From Onthophagus taurus (lineage: Eukaryota > Arthropoda > Insecta > Coleoptera > Scarabaeidae): a stretch of DNA of 64,000 nucleotides. The notes below the pieces were generated by a model. The model was not told the DNA's origin, did no database searches, and saw only the letters and a program-made list of their open reading frames with translations. The translations under genes were made by a program, and so were the position numbers. Numbering within the stretch: the first letter of the stretch is position 1; each line of letters begins with the position of its first letter. Positions 20,801-31,029 of this stretch are shown one piece after another. Where the stretch lies: NCBI RefSeq assembly GCF_036711975.1, contig NC_091966.1:13461501-13525500 (forward strand), read 5' to 3'.

Positions 20801-22596
20801 TAAACAACCGGTTGTCAGTAGTTTTTCTGATGTCATTTGTATCGATATGAAGGATGCTGAAGGCCAGCATTCCTGTCACCTTTTCGATAAGTCTTCTCGA
20901 TGTCGGCTTCTCACTCTTGGGCCATTTTACCCAACACTCGTCGTCCATCGTGTCCACGTAGTCTCTTTAAGAACTGCGTCTCGCCCGTACAAATCGCACC
21001 ACATCAGGCACCCCCAGTTCCTCCCATATTGTCGAGCTTCTTGTTTGATCTCTAACGGTTAGTCCTTTAATAGTCCTTAGCGTTCTTATTTCAGTGGCTC
21101 TTATCATGCTCTTGGTTTTTGACATATCCGCCCTAGTTTCCGACGCGTAAGTCAGTGCCGGCTTCACTACCGTTTTGCAGATGCGGACTTTGCTCTCCTT
21201 GGTCATGTATTTATTCCCCCATACGATGTCTCTCAGATATCCAGATACTCTGGAGCCTTTATTGACTTGTGCGCTAGCTTCTTGGTGCAAATTTCTGCAG
21301 CTAGAGATGTCAACGCCCAGGTACCTACAGTGCTGGCTCTGTCTAATGGGGTTGGGTTGGCAACTGCCAATTTGCGTCTAATAGTCTCTTTCGATGTCAC
21401 CATTGCTTCAGATAAAAATCAAAGCGTATCGATTCTTGGACTTGAGTTTAATTTTAAGTTTATTTTTAAAGTTATTTTTTGAGTTTAATTTTAAAGCATC
21501 GGAATCGAGTCGGACTCAATTTTCAAAAATGGAACGATTCTCAAGAATTGAGTCAAGCATTCGATACTTTTCAAATCTGACTCGAGTCGACTCGATACCA
21601 AAAGTTGCGGACTCGTTGCATCACTAATAGTAATTATATGCTACAATAATATCGTCATCAGTTGATGACATCATTTTTACAAATCGTTTTTTGAAGGCTA
21701 ATGAGTGTCGAGTCATTTTATTACAAGGTCGTTGTAGTCGCGTAGCATTAGTGTAGGAGCTTCTATTTCATCGGTCGCCGTGTGACTTCTAATGAAATGA
21801 CGTCGAGGACGCGTAGCGTTGGTGCGCGAGGGGTTTTAGGTTTTACTTTAGTAATATAACCTTTAGGTTTACCCCAATAAGCGTTCGATTGCAAAATTTG
21901 GCATATTCGACTGAAATCACGAGTTAGATCTATAAAAATATGTATTATGTTTTTATATTTTAACATAAGGATATCTTTTATAATTATAATAATTGTTTCT
22001 ATTTGTTTCAGTTGGTTCAAGCAAGTTACTCCTTTTTAACTTGGTGTTGTGCACCAGTTTTGGCTTGGTTTCTCTGGGAAAAACGTCAAGAGCTCGTTAA
22101 CAAGCACGTCTTGGAATTAGGCTCTGGTACAGCGTTACCTGGAATAGTAGCAGCAAAGTGCGGTGCTAAAGTAACTCTAAGCGAATCGATCACTTTACCG
22201 AAATCGTTAGCTCACATTCAACGTAGTTGCCAACTGAACAATTTAGTGTTAAATCGTGATATTAAACTAATCGGACTTACTTGGGGATTATTTTTGCATA
22301 ACTTACAAGATCACGGTCCCATTGATTTAATTCTTGCGTCTGATTGTTTTTACGAACCTTCGAATTTTGAAGATATTTTGGTTACCGTTTCTTATATTTT
22401 GGATCATAACCCAGAATCGAAGTTTTTGTTTACGTATCAAGAGCGTAGTTCCGATTTGAGTATTGAACATTTGTTGGCAAAGTGGAATTTAAAGTGCTTC
22501 GTGCATAATATAAACAATTTAGGTTCGAGTGTTGGTTTGGACTTGCACGAGCTTAGCGGTGGTCACAGTATTCATTTGTTTGAAATTACGAGGTGA
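17857..22596 (+). CDS. Mettl23: METTL23-type protein arginine methyltransferase
   Basis: Two coding exons, 17857-17961 and 22012-22596, joined in phase 0 over a 4.05-kb GT-AG intron, give 229 aa. Exon 1 encodes RRFIFTSKTNSRGEPVEEQL and EIVIPE, matching the METTL23 N-terminus (RFxF...VxIPEVL). Exon 2 encodes the methyltransferase-16 fold: TWCCAPVLAWFLWEKRQEL, the SAM-binding VLELGSGTALPGIVAAKCGA (about 68-87), GLTWG, and the post-I/IV motif DLILASDCFYEPSNFEDIL. Mammalian METTL23 methylates histone H3 Arg17 in oocytes and is needed for cognition. A shorter ATG (ATGTCC, 17849) is followed at once by a stop, so ATGAGTGAT at 17857 is taken as the start. The stop codon is only 5 bp before the SLIRP ATG. 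Confidence 0.9.
19097..19453 (-). CDS. Unrecognised 118-codon ORF in the METTL23 intron
   Basis: An open minus-strand frame with balanced amino-acid usage and six scattered cysteines, including CRVQCGFC near the start and SSVCYYNQRLL in the middle. It starts with MLSKKRGSITLYKG and is not obviously repetitive. I do not recognise a family. Its position in a transposon-rich intron suggests a transposon-derived fragment, but a small host gene in opposite orientation is possible. No splice sites or poly(A) signal were assigned. Confidence 0.3.
   Translation of the reverse strand: MLSKKRGSITLYKGSTCRVQCGFCSNQQRIFTPPTVLKDGLHASIIFMKENLDLPISYLTANDNSSVCYYNQRLLRSDVKQCGKDAYYSLEESCEQLFSKFPISSMWNYIAQHCSTNS
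19715..20099. mobile_element. Harbinger-derived deletion element, TTA target duplication
   Basis: The 385-bp element begins GGCTAAGCGCGCACTACGAC and ends with the near-exact inverse GTCGTAGTGCGCGATTAGCC. TTA flanks both ends (19712-19714, 20100-20102), the 3-bp TWA duplication of PIF/Harbinger. On the minus strand it keeps the start of a Harbinger transposase (IALLLRMKARKPQKN, then in a shifted frame YWVHPLAYQRPLIFDSRVAE). It is therefore an internal-deletion derivative of an autonomous element. Located in the METTL23 intron. Confidence 0.82.
20760..21420 (-). pseudogene. RTE-type LINE, 3' end of ORF2, broken
   Basis: The minus strand reads KGSRVSGYLRDIVW, KESKVRICKTVVKPALTYAS, ETRADMSKTKSMIRATEIRT and LRTIKGLTVRDQTR, the C-terminal thumb region shared by RTE/CR1-like ORF2 proteins (normally LxPVLLYGSETW...). 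After a frameshift it continues as MDDECWVKWPKSEKPTSRR. No endonuclease or palm motif is present. It lies between the inverted termini of the 20770-21835 element. Confidence 0.7.
20770..21835. mobile_element. Composite element with 24-bp inverted ends and TTA flanks
   Basis: The left end CCCCTCGCACACCAAAGCTA and right end TAGCGTTGGTGCGCGAGGGG are imperfect inverted repeats (about 21 of 24 match when extended to GCGTAGC). TTA occurs just outside both proposed ends (20767-20769, 21836-21838). Termini of this kind with TWA duplication suggest a second Harbinger-like non-autonomous element. Its interior is mostly an RTE fragment. The outermost two bases do not pair, so the boundaries are tentative. 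Confidence 0.45.
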
Positions 22597-22601
22597 ATAA
22601 T

Positions 22602-22883
22602 ATGGGTTCTGTAAGTCGCGCCGTTAAATTATACGTTGGTAATATTCCGTGGACAGTCGGGCACATAGAATTGAAAAATTATTTTAGCAAATTTGGTCCG
22701 GTTGCTTTCGCGAACGTAATTTTCGACAGAAAAACGGGTTTATCGAGAAATTTTGGATTTGTTATGTTCAGTAATAGAGATGGGTTTGACAAAGCTACCA
22801 ATACAAAACAACATGAACTAGAAGGTAGAACACTCAAACTCCAAAAGGTGCATGACTCAACTACTTCTAACATTCAAATGTAA
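22602..22883 (+). CDS. Slirp: SLIRP, small mitochondrial RRM protein
   Basis: A single-exon 93-aa protein that is essentially one RNA-recognition motif: RNP2 KLYVGNIPW (about residues 8-16) and RNP1 SRNFGFVMF (about 46-54), with IPWTVGHIELKNYFSKFGPV between them, the SLIRP-type version of the fold. SLIRP pairs with LRPPRC in the mitochondrial matrix to stabilise mRNAs and aid polyadenylation and translation. No long presequence is evident beyond MGSVSRAVK, as in short insect SLIRPs. The start is the ATG at 22602; a GTG nine bases earlier overlaps the METTL23 stop and is not used. The METTL23 stop lies 5 bp upstream and ACBD6 begins 72 bp downstream, with no poly(A) signal between, so co-transcription is likely. 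Confidence 0.85.
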   Translation: MGSVSRAVKLYVGNIPWTVGHIELKNYFSKFGPVAFANVIFDRKTGLSRNFGFVMFSNRDGFDKATNTKQHELEGRTLKLQKVHDSTTSNIQM

Positions 22884-22955
22884 TTGAATGCACCTTAAGA
22901 AATTAATAGATATTTATAGAAATATTAAATAGTAAACTAAAATAGATTTATCACA

Positions 22956-23720
22956 ATGGCAAAGTCAGATAGTTTTAATGATATAGAGGAACTTTTAGAC
23001 TGCGACGATGAACTAACACAACAATTTAATCAAGCAGCGTCTCATTTGCAAACAATTGTTTCTGAGTTAGACAATAACACCCTGGTTTTATTATATGGGT
23101 ATTATAAACAAGCAAATGAAGGAAGATGCAACATCCCTAAACCTGGTTGGTTTGACAGCAAAGGGCGTTATAAATGGGAGGCGTGGCACAAACTGGGTGA
23201 TATGCCCCAAAATCAAGCCAAATCCTTGTACATAGAAAACATCAAGAAACTTGATGCAAACTTTACTTTCACCTCCACGACAACAAAAAAAGATAAAAAA
23301 GATAGTTGGGTAACCGTCTCAACATTATCAAGAGAAGTTATTCCTGAAAGTTCAAAATCGTTAACCGATTATATCAAAGATGACGACATTACGACAACAA
23401 ATAAAATCTTGAAAGCGTACAGTAAAGAACAACTTGCTGATGCGCTCCAACAACTAGATGAGGATGGATTGGCTTTAATACATTGGGCGGCCGATCGAGG
23501 ATCTTTGGATATCTTGCAGTTGTTGTTGTCTTTAGGGGCAGACGTAAATCTAACTGATTCAGAGGGACAAACTCCGTTGCATTATGCTGCAACGTGTGGA
23601 CATGATAATTGTATCAAGCTTCTTTTGGATTATGGAGCTAATTCCAAAGCTGTCGATGTAAATGGGGATACACCTGCTGATGTTTGTGGCGACACAGCAA
23701 CCAAAGCCCTGTTTTCCTAA
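22956..23720 (+). CDS. Acbd6: Acyl-CoA-binding domain-containing protein 6 (ACBD6)
   Basis: A single-exon 254-aa protein with the ACBD6 domain order. The acyl-CoA-binding domain covers about residues 20-108 (FNQAASHLQTIV, LYGYYKQANEGRC with the conserved Tyr-Lys-Gln-Ala, GRYKWEAWHKLGDM, Y-x-x-x-I-K-K-L). Two ankyrin repeats follow, from about 165 to 245 (DGLALIHWAADRGSLDIL, EGQTPLHYAATCGHDNCI, NGDTPADVC). ACBD6 binds long-chain acyl-CoA and stimulates protein N-myristoylation in vertebrates. It is the last of three co-directional, closely spaced ORFs and is followed by the only clear poly(A) signal of the cluster. Confidence 0.93.
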   Translation: MAKSDSFNDIEELLDCDDELTQQFNQAASHLQTIVSELDNNTLVLLYGYYKQANEGRCNIPKPGWFDSKGRYKWEAWHKLGDMPQNQAKSLYIENIKKLDANFTFTSTTTKKDKKDSWVTVSTLSREVIPESSKSLTDYIKDDDITTTNKILKAYSKEQLADALQQLDEDGLALIHWAADRGSLDILQLLLSLGADVNLTDSEGQTPLHYAATCGHDNCIKLLLDYGANSKAVDVNGDTPADVCGDTATKALFS

Positions 23721-23760
23721 GCGTAGCATAATGTGTATTAATTGTATTTGTTAAAATATC

Positions 23761-23766
23761 AATAAA
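23761..23766 (+). promoter_or_regulatory. Poly(A) signal for the METTL23-SLIRP-ACBD6 unit
   Basis: AATAAA lies 40 bp after the ACBD6 stop codon. No AATAAA occurs in the 5-bp or 72-bp gaps between the three ORFs. Confidence 0.65.
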
Positions 23767-25684
23767 ATATATCTTTTTTGTGGAAAAATTAGTTTGTTTT
23801 AAAATTATCATGATTATTGTTCATGTGTAAGACAACTACAACAAGACTACTTGTTGTAGTTGTAGCACTTAATATAACATAGAGTGTTTTGAATTTATTG
23901 TAGAGCATCTCCTCTGTACTCTGACGGTTTGAGATACCGCGACGGCTCTCTATACAACTCCTGCTCCGTGGAAGTTGGAAGGTCCACTCTGATGTGTATT
24001 GAACTTGTGAAGAACCAGGTCTTCTCGAAATCTGTGGTTGACTAACAATAAGTCAACATCTGTGCCCACATATATCCTGTCAAGCCATAACGCCAAAATG
24101 GTAATTTTTTACTTAGCTACACCCTTGAACAGGATTTGCAGGATCAGCATTCAACAGTTAAAGCAAACAAACTCGAATCCCTACAATATTGGTTTAAAGT
24201 TTATGCAAATGCCTATTTGGATAAGACGCGACGTGATGAAAGTTTCTTATGTTTTTTGACAAATTAAGTAAATGTTGTTTATCCCGTTTTGGCTTGGCAG
24301 CGTCGATATGGCACAAAAGTTATTGAACTGAAGTTGTCACGCTCAATTTATCAACAACGTGCTAGATGTTATTAAGATAAATATGGTATTTGATAATACA
24401 AATTAAATTAAAGTGCAGGTGTCCACAGACTAATCGATAAGTTTAATTGTGGTGATGAATATGCAAGGAATGTGAATTAGATTGATTTTAATCAGATTAT
24501 TATTGAAATGTTGTTTTGATGGAGTTTATATAATATACGAAAATATTATCGTGTACATAGGTTTGAAATATGCTGTTTAGAGAAAAACTCGTTTAATGTC
24601 ACATAGCTGTAATGTTCTACTGAGGAGCTTGGGATTTCTTCGAACATATTAAACATTTACTTGGACGCAACTGCAATCGGTTGCGTTCCAGTATGATAAT
24701 TTAATGACATTAATTAAAAGCAATATTTTTCAGTGTGATCATCGTATTTATAACCACGTTGAGAAATATTATAAAATTACAAAGATTATGTTGACACTAT
24801 AACCATAACAACAATTGGAGAGGGTAGAAAAGTTATTAAGCAGAAACGTGAATTTATACACATTTCTTTAAGAAAAATGTCATTTTGTATATAAAACAAA
24901 AAAATATACAATTGTTACATATCATGGCCGGTTTACATGGTCTATCAATGAAATTTGTTAAAATGTTTCACTGTATGTATAAGCTGTTACGCTGGATTAG
25001 CATATACTTTATTTTGCATACAAGAGATAAAAAGATAAAATCGACTGAATGTCGCGATAAAAGCAATTAATTGCTCAATTAAAAATAACGTATATGAGTC
25101 CGTTAAATTAAATAAACAACGACGACAAACAAGAAAAAACTAGATAAAAAGAAATGATCAAAATACAGAAATTAATTAGTTATATCCTCTATACTTTATG
25201 CGACGATTATAGTGTAATGTTGTGTAGAACTAAACATTGTAAAGGAAAATTATTACATTCGGCTAATTGTCTTCTGTAAATACAGCCTTAGTACCTAAGT
25301 TTGGCATCATTATGATTCATATTTTTTGTTACTGGATAGGTAACAATTATGTCACAATGATGTGTTTGGATTTGCATCTTCTTTAATATATACATACAAT
25401 ACTATGGTGAGATGAATATTCAAGTATTTTTTACTAATGATATGGTATACTATGTCTCGAATGAATTGTTTGAAATGAAAAGTCAATCACAGTCGCTTAA
25501 TTAGAATTAAAATTGCATAGTATACCTAGCAGTTAATATGCTGTTGACTATGTTCATATTCCAATAAGATATTTATTTTTCGTTTTCTCTTCAATCGCTT
25601 GTTGTAATTGGAGGCGCGTTTGTATATTTTTGTATATTCTACCAATTATCGACTTTTACTGACTTTGCTGCGAGATTTTTGTAC
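23767..25684. other. Intergenic, no gene recognised
   Basis: AT-rich sequence with only short chance ORFs. A small imperfect hairpin, GGACGCAAC/GTTGCGTTCC, lies near 24662-24690. No RNA gene or transposon domain was recognised. Confidence 0.4.
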
Positions 25685-26306
25685 AGTTGATGAGTTGAGT
25701 GTTTTTAGTTAATTTTGGGTTACTGATTTCAAATATGCCTTCAATTTTTCTGTTACACGTCACGTTTTTTTTTATTCAGGTGTCTCACTGCTGCTGGACA
25801 TAGGATTTTATAATGCAACTGTAGATGCAATGGATTTGATATTTGGCACCTTGATATAAGGTGAAGAGATCTACCTTTTATAGGTAGTAAAATAAAAACC
25901 ATGTAAAAACTAGTAGTTTCGGGTTACCCCATCAGCGACAAAGTCAATGAAGCTATAATAGGTGTAGACTGGAAATCAAATGAAAATAAAGCATTTTGCT
26001 ATCTGATGGATAAACAAAATGAAGATAAAAGATGAAATAGGAATGGCGACGTTAAAAAGTGTGGAATGTTAAAAATAAACGAGTAAATCTTTAAGAAGAT
26101 AGTACTAGTATGACTTTATATAAATAAATGCAAGTTAGAAGTTTTTATATGGTTTTTATTTGATTATTAATCTTGCAACATGGATAACTCTTTCAATTTT
26201 ATAGGTAGTGTCATATTTGTACCGTCGTTGTACCGACGTGTTACAAAAAAATGGAAGTCATATTTGAAATCAGCAACCCAGAATTAACTAAAAACACTCA
26301 ACTGAT
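25685..26306. repeat. Element with long inverted repeats (about 75-80 bp)
   Basis: The left arm (25685-25764) and right arm (26234-26306) are inverted copies with few mismatches. They share GTTGAGTGTTTTTAGTTAAT and GATTTCAAATATG in opposite orientation. Weaker similarity continues outward for about 40 bp. The interior contains CACTGCTGCTGGACATAGG, a segment like the 3' consensus of common insect LINEs, but no ORF. Confidence 0.7.
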
Positions 26307-26319
26307 CTACTCTACACAA

Positions 26320-27059
26320 AAGAAAAGTTAAAGTTTGCAGCACGGTGTTATTATTTTGCCCATGAAATAGTTTAATCTCCGTTTCGTCAGTTCCGCTCTA
26401 ATTTCTATTTTTGCGATTTTATTCCAGCTTTGTGAAAGCTCTTTGTAGGCCAAGAATTCTCTTGCTCAGCTACTTCACCTAAACAAAGTCATTTTATGAT
26501 TTTTAGGGTGATTAGGAGGCCCTCGATATTGTGGGAGATTCTGTGTTGATCTAATTTTATGTGTATTGTTAGAGCCTCTTTGAAGTTTTCGAGGGTTCTA
26601 AGAGGGCGAAAGCACTTCGCTGTGAAGAAGGTATATAATTTCTTTACAGGTTACAATTTTCTAATTTTTAATTTGTTATTAATGTTGTTTGAGTGATGAA
26701 ATAGAATAATAAGCGCGGATACCATTTTGTTGTCTTCCTCACAAACGGGGTGTAAGCCCAAATTTGGAGTATACATAAATAATCTGATTTTTGTAAAGGT
26801 AAAATAGCATCAGTATGCATTACATCCCTCTTTATCTCTGTACTTTAAAACTGTGACATCTGAGTTATTTTGACGCGCAATAACTGCTTTTCGAGTCAAT
26901 TTTTAGTAATAAATTCTTGGAGTAGTCTAACTTTATTTTTTTCTAGTCTTCTAAGAAAATCTTCTATTAGTTCTAAAACGATTTTCATGGTTGATACTCT
27001 TTTAACACGGCTTTTTCCGGCATATACAATAAATGTGTTTATAGCCCACCCTTCTGTTT
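26320..27059. other. Intergenic, probable transposon debris
   Basis: No gene recognised. The minus strand of 26870-27059 may be a continuation of the piggyBac relic that follows, but no conserved block is readable. Confidence 0.25.
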
Positions 27060-27420
27060 ATAGCATCCTCCTTCAGAGCACAATTTATATTTTTTAATAC
27101 CATATTTGAGTCACTTTCCTTTGATGTATTGTTTTCACTCAAAAGTGATTTTATATAGTTTAGCGATCTACTGTTTCACTGTCGACAAAGTGAAAGCAGT
27201 TTAAGATATGAACAAACTGTTTCTACTCATATAATTCGAAGAATATGGTTTGCTAAGTACAACATGAAGTGACCAGTAGTCCTTGAGACGAGGCTCTTTT
27301 CAATTCCCATATGAAATCAGATTGCCAAAAACTCTAGTAGTTCAGTTTCGTTAAGTTCAGGCCATGACGAGTATTTGTACCCACTATATTTGTTTGTCTC
27401 TGATAAAATTAAATTCAGAA
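27060..27420 (-). pseudogene. piggyBac-like transposase relic (N-terminal region)
   Basis: The minus strand reads YSSWPELNETELLEFLAI and FHMGIEK, followed in another frame by DYWSLHVVLSKPYSSNYMSR and NS. This is the piggyBac order W-x-x-L-T-x-x-E-x-x-x-F-L-x-x-x-x-x-M-G, then YW, then MSRxxF. Stops and at least one frameshift interrupt it, and no catalytic Asp blocks were found. Confidence 0.6.
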
Positions 27421-27715
27421 GGTCATCAGTCAGACAACTGCAATAAAACTGTCCCGGTTTAGTAAATTCATACATACGATTGTCTCATAATCATTTCCAA
27501 AAACTAAAACTAACATTGTCATCATATCAGTTTCTTCTAAATTATGAACACAGAAAATTTTGATATCGCATACCAATTCACAATAAATTTCCATCCGAAT
27601 TTTGAAATAGTCTTGGCCACACAGGTCAATTTTTCGAAAAATGCCATGGTCCACAATTAACACATTCCCTTAATAGATAGTCCTGCTCCCGTTGATGAAA
27701 ACTTTCTGCCATGGT

Positions 27716-28140
27716 GAAGTAATCTGTGATGTCGTTAGTACTTTCTAAATACATTCGTCAATCCGCCTGGCCAGTGTGATAATTTGTAGTGATTTTAAGG
27801 CCATGAGATCTACGGGGGAGGTTTATGTCCAACAGTGGACAGAACATGTAAATTCATGTTGAAGCTGTAGAGAAAGAGAGTTTGTCGGGTTGGGTTGGGT
27901 TGAGTTGTTGGGAAAAATGTGAGTCCTGTGGAAGTTCCTGTGGAAGTAATCTGTCTTTGAAGTAATCTGTGATGTCGTTAGTACTTTCTAAATACATTGG
28001 TCAACCCGCCTGGCCAGTGTGATAATTTGTGGCGATTTTAAGGCCATGAAATTTATGTAAATACATGTTAAAGTTGTAGAGATACCGAATCGGTCGGTTT
28101 GGGTTGGGAAGAGTGTGAGTCCTGACAGTCCTGTGGAAGC
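27716..28140. repeat. Direct tandem duplication, unit 243 bp
   Basis: The sequence starting GAAGTAATCTGTGATGTCGT occurs at 27716 and again at 27959. Both copies run through CGCCTGGCCAGTGTGATAAT and TTTTAAGGCCATGA to GTCCTGTGGAAG. Copy 1 has an extra GGGGGAGGTTTATGTCCAAC segment, a motif common in insect LINE 3' ends. Copy 2 is shorter and more diverged. Confidence 0.8.
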
Positions 28141-30487
28141 TAGTGGCTCGAACTAAGCTAGTAGCCTTAGGTGTTCGAAGAAATTCGGTTTGTTTCTGTT
28201 CATAAAACAAGAAAACCTATGAGGTCTGACATGTGATTCTTTTCTGGATACTTGTAAGCAAATTTCCTAGCGTCTTTTGTTGAGAGACCAAAGCATACAC
28301 TGCATCTAATGCTTTTTTAGATTTTGATTTAAATCCATTTCGTGTTGAAGTATAAATACCTACATGTAAAATAAAAAAAAATTAGGTATGATATAACAGT
28401 TGGTTAAGTACAAATAAGCAAGAAGATTAATTAGGCTTTGCTCCGGGGATTTTATAGACTTCTTACAATTCCAATTCCAGAGCCCCTTGCCTTTTTTAAA
28501 TATTTTGCTAAGCTTAGTACTGGGATGTGAAAGTCACTAGCTACTTGCCCAAGTTTTAATCTTGAACATAGTGAGCATAATCGACTCTGCTTACTTTCCC
28601 AATTAGTTCATTGGGAAGATAACCAGACTAAAAACAGTAAGTGGTTACTAAAACTGTGTAATAAAAAGCCTGTGAAAACTGACTGAGGATGCTTGTAAAT
28701 CTATTATATTATTTTAATATTAATTATTTGGAAAGCAGTTAACATTTGGGGGCTGTCGGAATTCTGTCTATCCCATATATTCAAAGGCTATTTGCAACTG
28801 GTGAGTTAAGATATAACTAATAGTACAAAAGTGTTATATATTTTGATGACGAGAATTCTTTATGTAACAAACAAATCCGTATTTATTAATTATTACAAAA
28901 TTTATCAGTACAATTCAAAAAATAATTAAATTTATATGCGGTTTTAATTTAAAAATGTTGTACAATTCAATAAAACATCACAATAGCTAGATTTTTTTAA
29001 TAAAAACTACAATGAAAATCGTAATTATAGAGAAACATTCATAAATGTAACAAAGAAGGAATTATATATTAAATTCCTATTGAAACTGAAAGTGTATGTG
29101 AGGCGCCTGCGTGTATGTTCTTTCAGCAATCTACCTTAAAGCTATCGTTTCAGAGAATTGTTTACACTGTCACTTCCGTAGTTGGTCGGCAAACGCCAAC
29201 AAAAGCGGTCTTTTAATCTAAAATTAAACCGAATTTAGTTAATTAAAACTCGTTAGATAGAATACACGTCAGTGATGATTCTATAAAAATTGGCTTTAGA
29301 TTTTTCTGTAAGTACGAATTGTTTTAGGTTAGTGTCACGAATCATCACTCATCGCATCCGTTCAATCTCGATCTGCTTTGTAATAAAAGCAAAACAATTA
29401 AGACTGAAAAGGTTAAAAATAGATTTCTCAAATCTGTTCATCTCCTTTAAAAATGACTCATGACGTCAATATCCGCACACACGTGTACTCTTTTCATTTG
29501 CCAATCGATTTACATTTTATGAGTTTGTTTTTATTTGTATGCACACAATAATGCATAAATGTACATAATTAATGCAAAGAATAATACAGTGTATACTTAA
29601 CTTAAATAACTTAAATTTTTACTTTGGATTTTTCAATTTTTGTTTTAATACTACAAAAACTACAAAACCATTTATCCTCAATTCGTAAATAATATATTAC
29701 GACACGATTAAGGTTTCGTCATTTTATGAATACTTAATGGTATGATTCAATACTCAATATCTGTATCACTCGTGTCCAAGTTTCTCGACCGAAGAGAAGG
29801 TCGTCATCAAAAATTAATATGGTATGATGATCGCTTGTTTGTCTTGTACCCACGTGAATTATTCAGGAAGTTGGTACGTTCAACCAGCCACGTGATGATA
29901 TTGAGATATCCTCATTTCAAATCGATGTTAAAAAATGTTCAGGAGTCTACATACTGACCGATAAGATTAATTCGCATGATTACTATGTATGGAACGCGAA
30001 TTAGATTGTTTTTAATCAGATACATTTTTATATTAAAAATATTGTTTTTGTAGAGTTCGTATAGATTTTTTTATGACAAAAGTTCAAGGGGAAGTTTTAA
30101 TGGGGAATGACAAAAAAATCATTACTAGTAATTACTGGTTTAAAGACAATTATAATATTTAGAATTGTTCTAGAAATTCTGAATAATCGATTTGTTTATT
30201 ATGTATTTAAAACAGTACTTAAAAACGATGGTAAAATTTCATTAGAATTACAAAAACAAATATTAATATAAATTATCTTAGGGAATTCACTAATTTTTCA
30301 GTTTTACGAATTTTTATTAATCATTGAAGCAATAATCATTTGATAATGAACTTATGATTAAGTGATGCAATCAGCTAGAAGGAAAACAAATATAAATGAT
30401 AACATTGACAAAAATTGATTGTTGTAAGAAAAAGTGACTAAAAAATTGTAGGAATTTATCTAAATACCAAAACAGACCAAAAAAGTG
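28141..30487. other. Intergenic, no gene recognised
   Basis: AT-rich sequence with no recognisable ORF family, tRNA or transposon terminus. Confidence 0.4.
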
Positions 30488-30712
30488 TTAACACTTTCGT
30501 GACCGATCACGTATTTTTACGTTTTTATATTGTCATCAGTGAGGAGCCGCTCACGTATTTTTACGTTTTTATATTGTCTATAGCCAGGCGCCGCTCACGT
30601 ATTTTTACGTTTATATGACATTACTTGCGGCTCCTGGCGTAACAATACGTAGCGAAGATGCCGGCCATTGACGTTATCCTAATTGTATGTTGAGCGGACG
30701 CGAAAGTGTTAA
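30488..30712. mobile_element. piggyBac-type MITE with TTAA flanks and internal repeats
   Basis: TTAA at 30488-30491 and 30709-30712 brackets 217 bp that begins CACTTTCGTGACCG and ends CGGACGCGAAAGTG, imperfect inverted ends. TTAA duplication with such ends is the piggyBac signature. Inside are three copies of TCACGTATTTTTACGTTT at 30507, 30551 and 30595 (44-bp period), each with a small ACGTA/TACGT hairpin. No coding potential. Confidence 0.82.
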
Positions 30713-31029
30713 CAGGCAATGTTTTCTTGCAATTTAATATTTATTGAGAAAATTATTTTACAAGCTTCTTAACCTTGTATATCGGCTAATTTATATTAAG
30801 TTGATATCTAAGATAAAACGAACATCAAAAATATTTATTTGATCACATCTTCCCTCATCAGAAATTAACAGTACTTAATCCATCATGGCTGGATTCCATT
30901 ATGCTAGGAATCGATTTTTTATTGTTCTGATAAATGGAAATTTAGTAAGTAAATTTTATTAATCCTTCATCAATGCTGAAATGTTTTATTTCTGAAAATA
31001 AAAAGTAAGTTAGTTAACATTATTCTTAA

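Noticed and set aside
22593-22601. GTG nine bases upstream as SLIRP start overlapping the METTL23 stop
   Set aside because: Non-ATG start with no support; the ATG at 22602 gives a full RRM protein.
24662-24690. Short hairpin GGACGCAAC/GTTGCGTTCC
   Set aside because: Short and imperfect; expected by chance in a window of this size.
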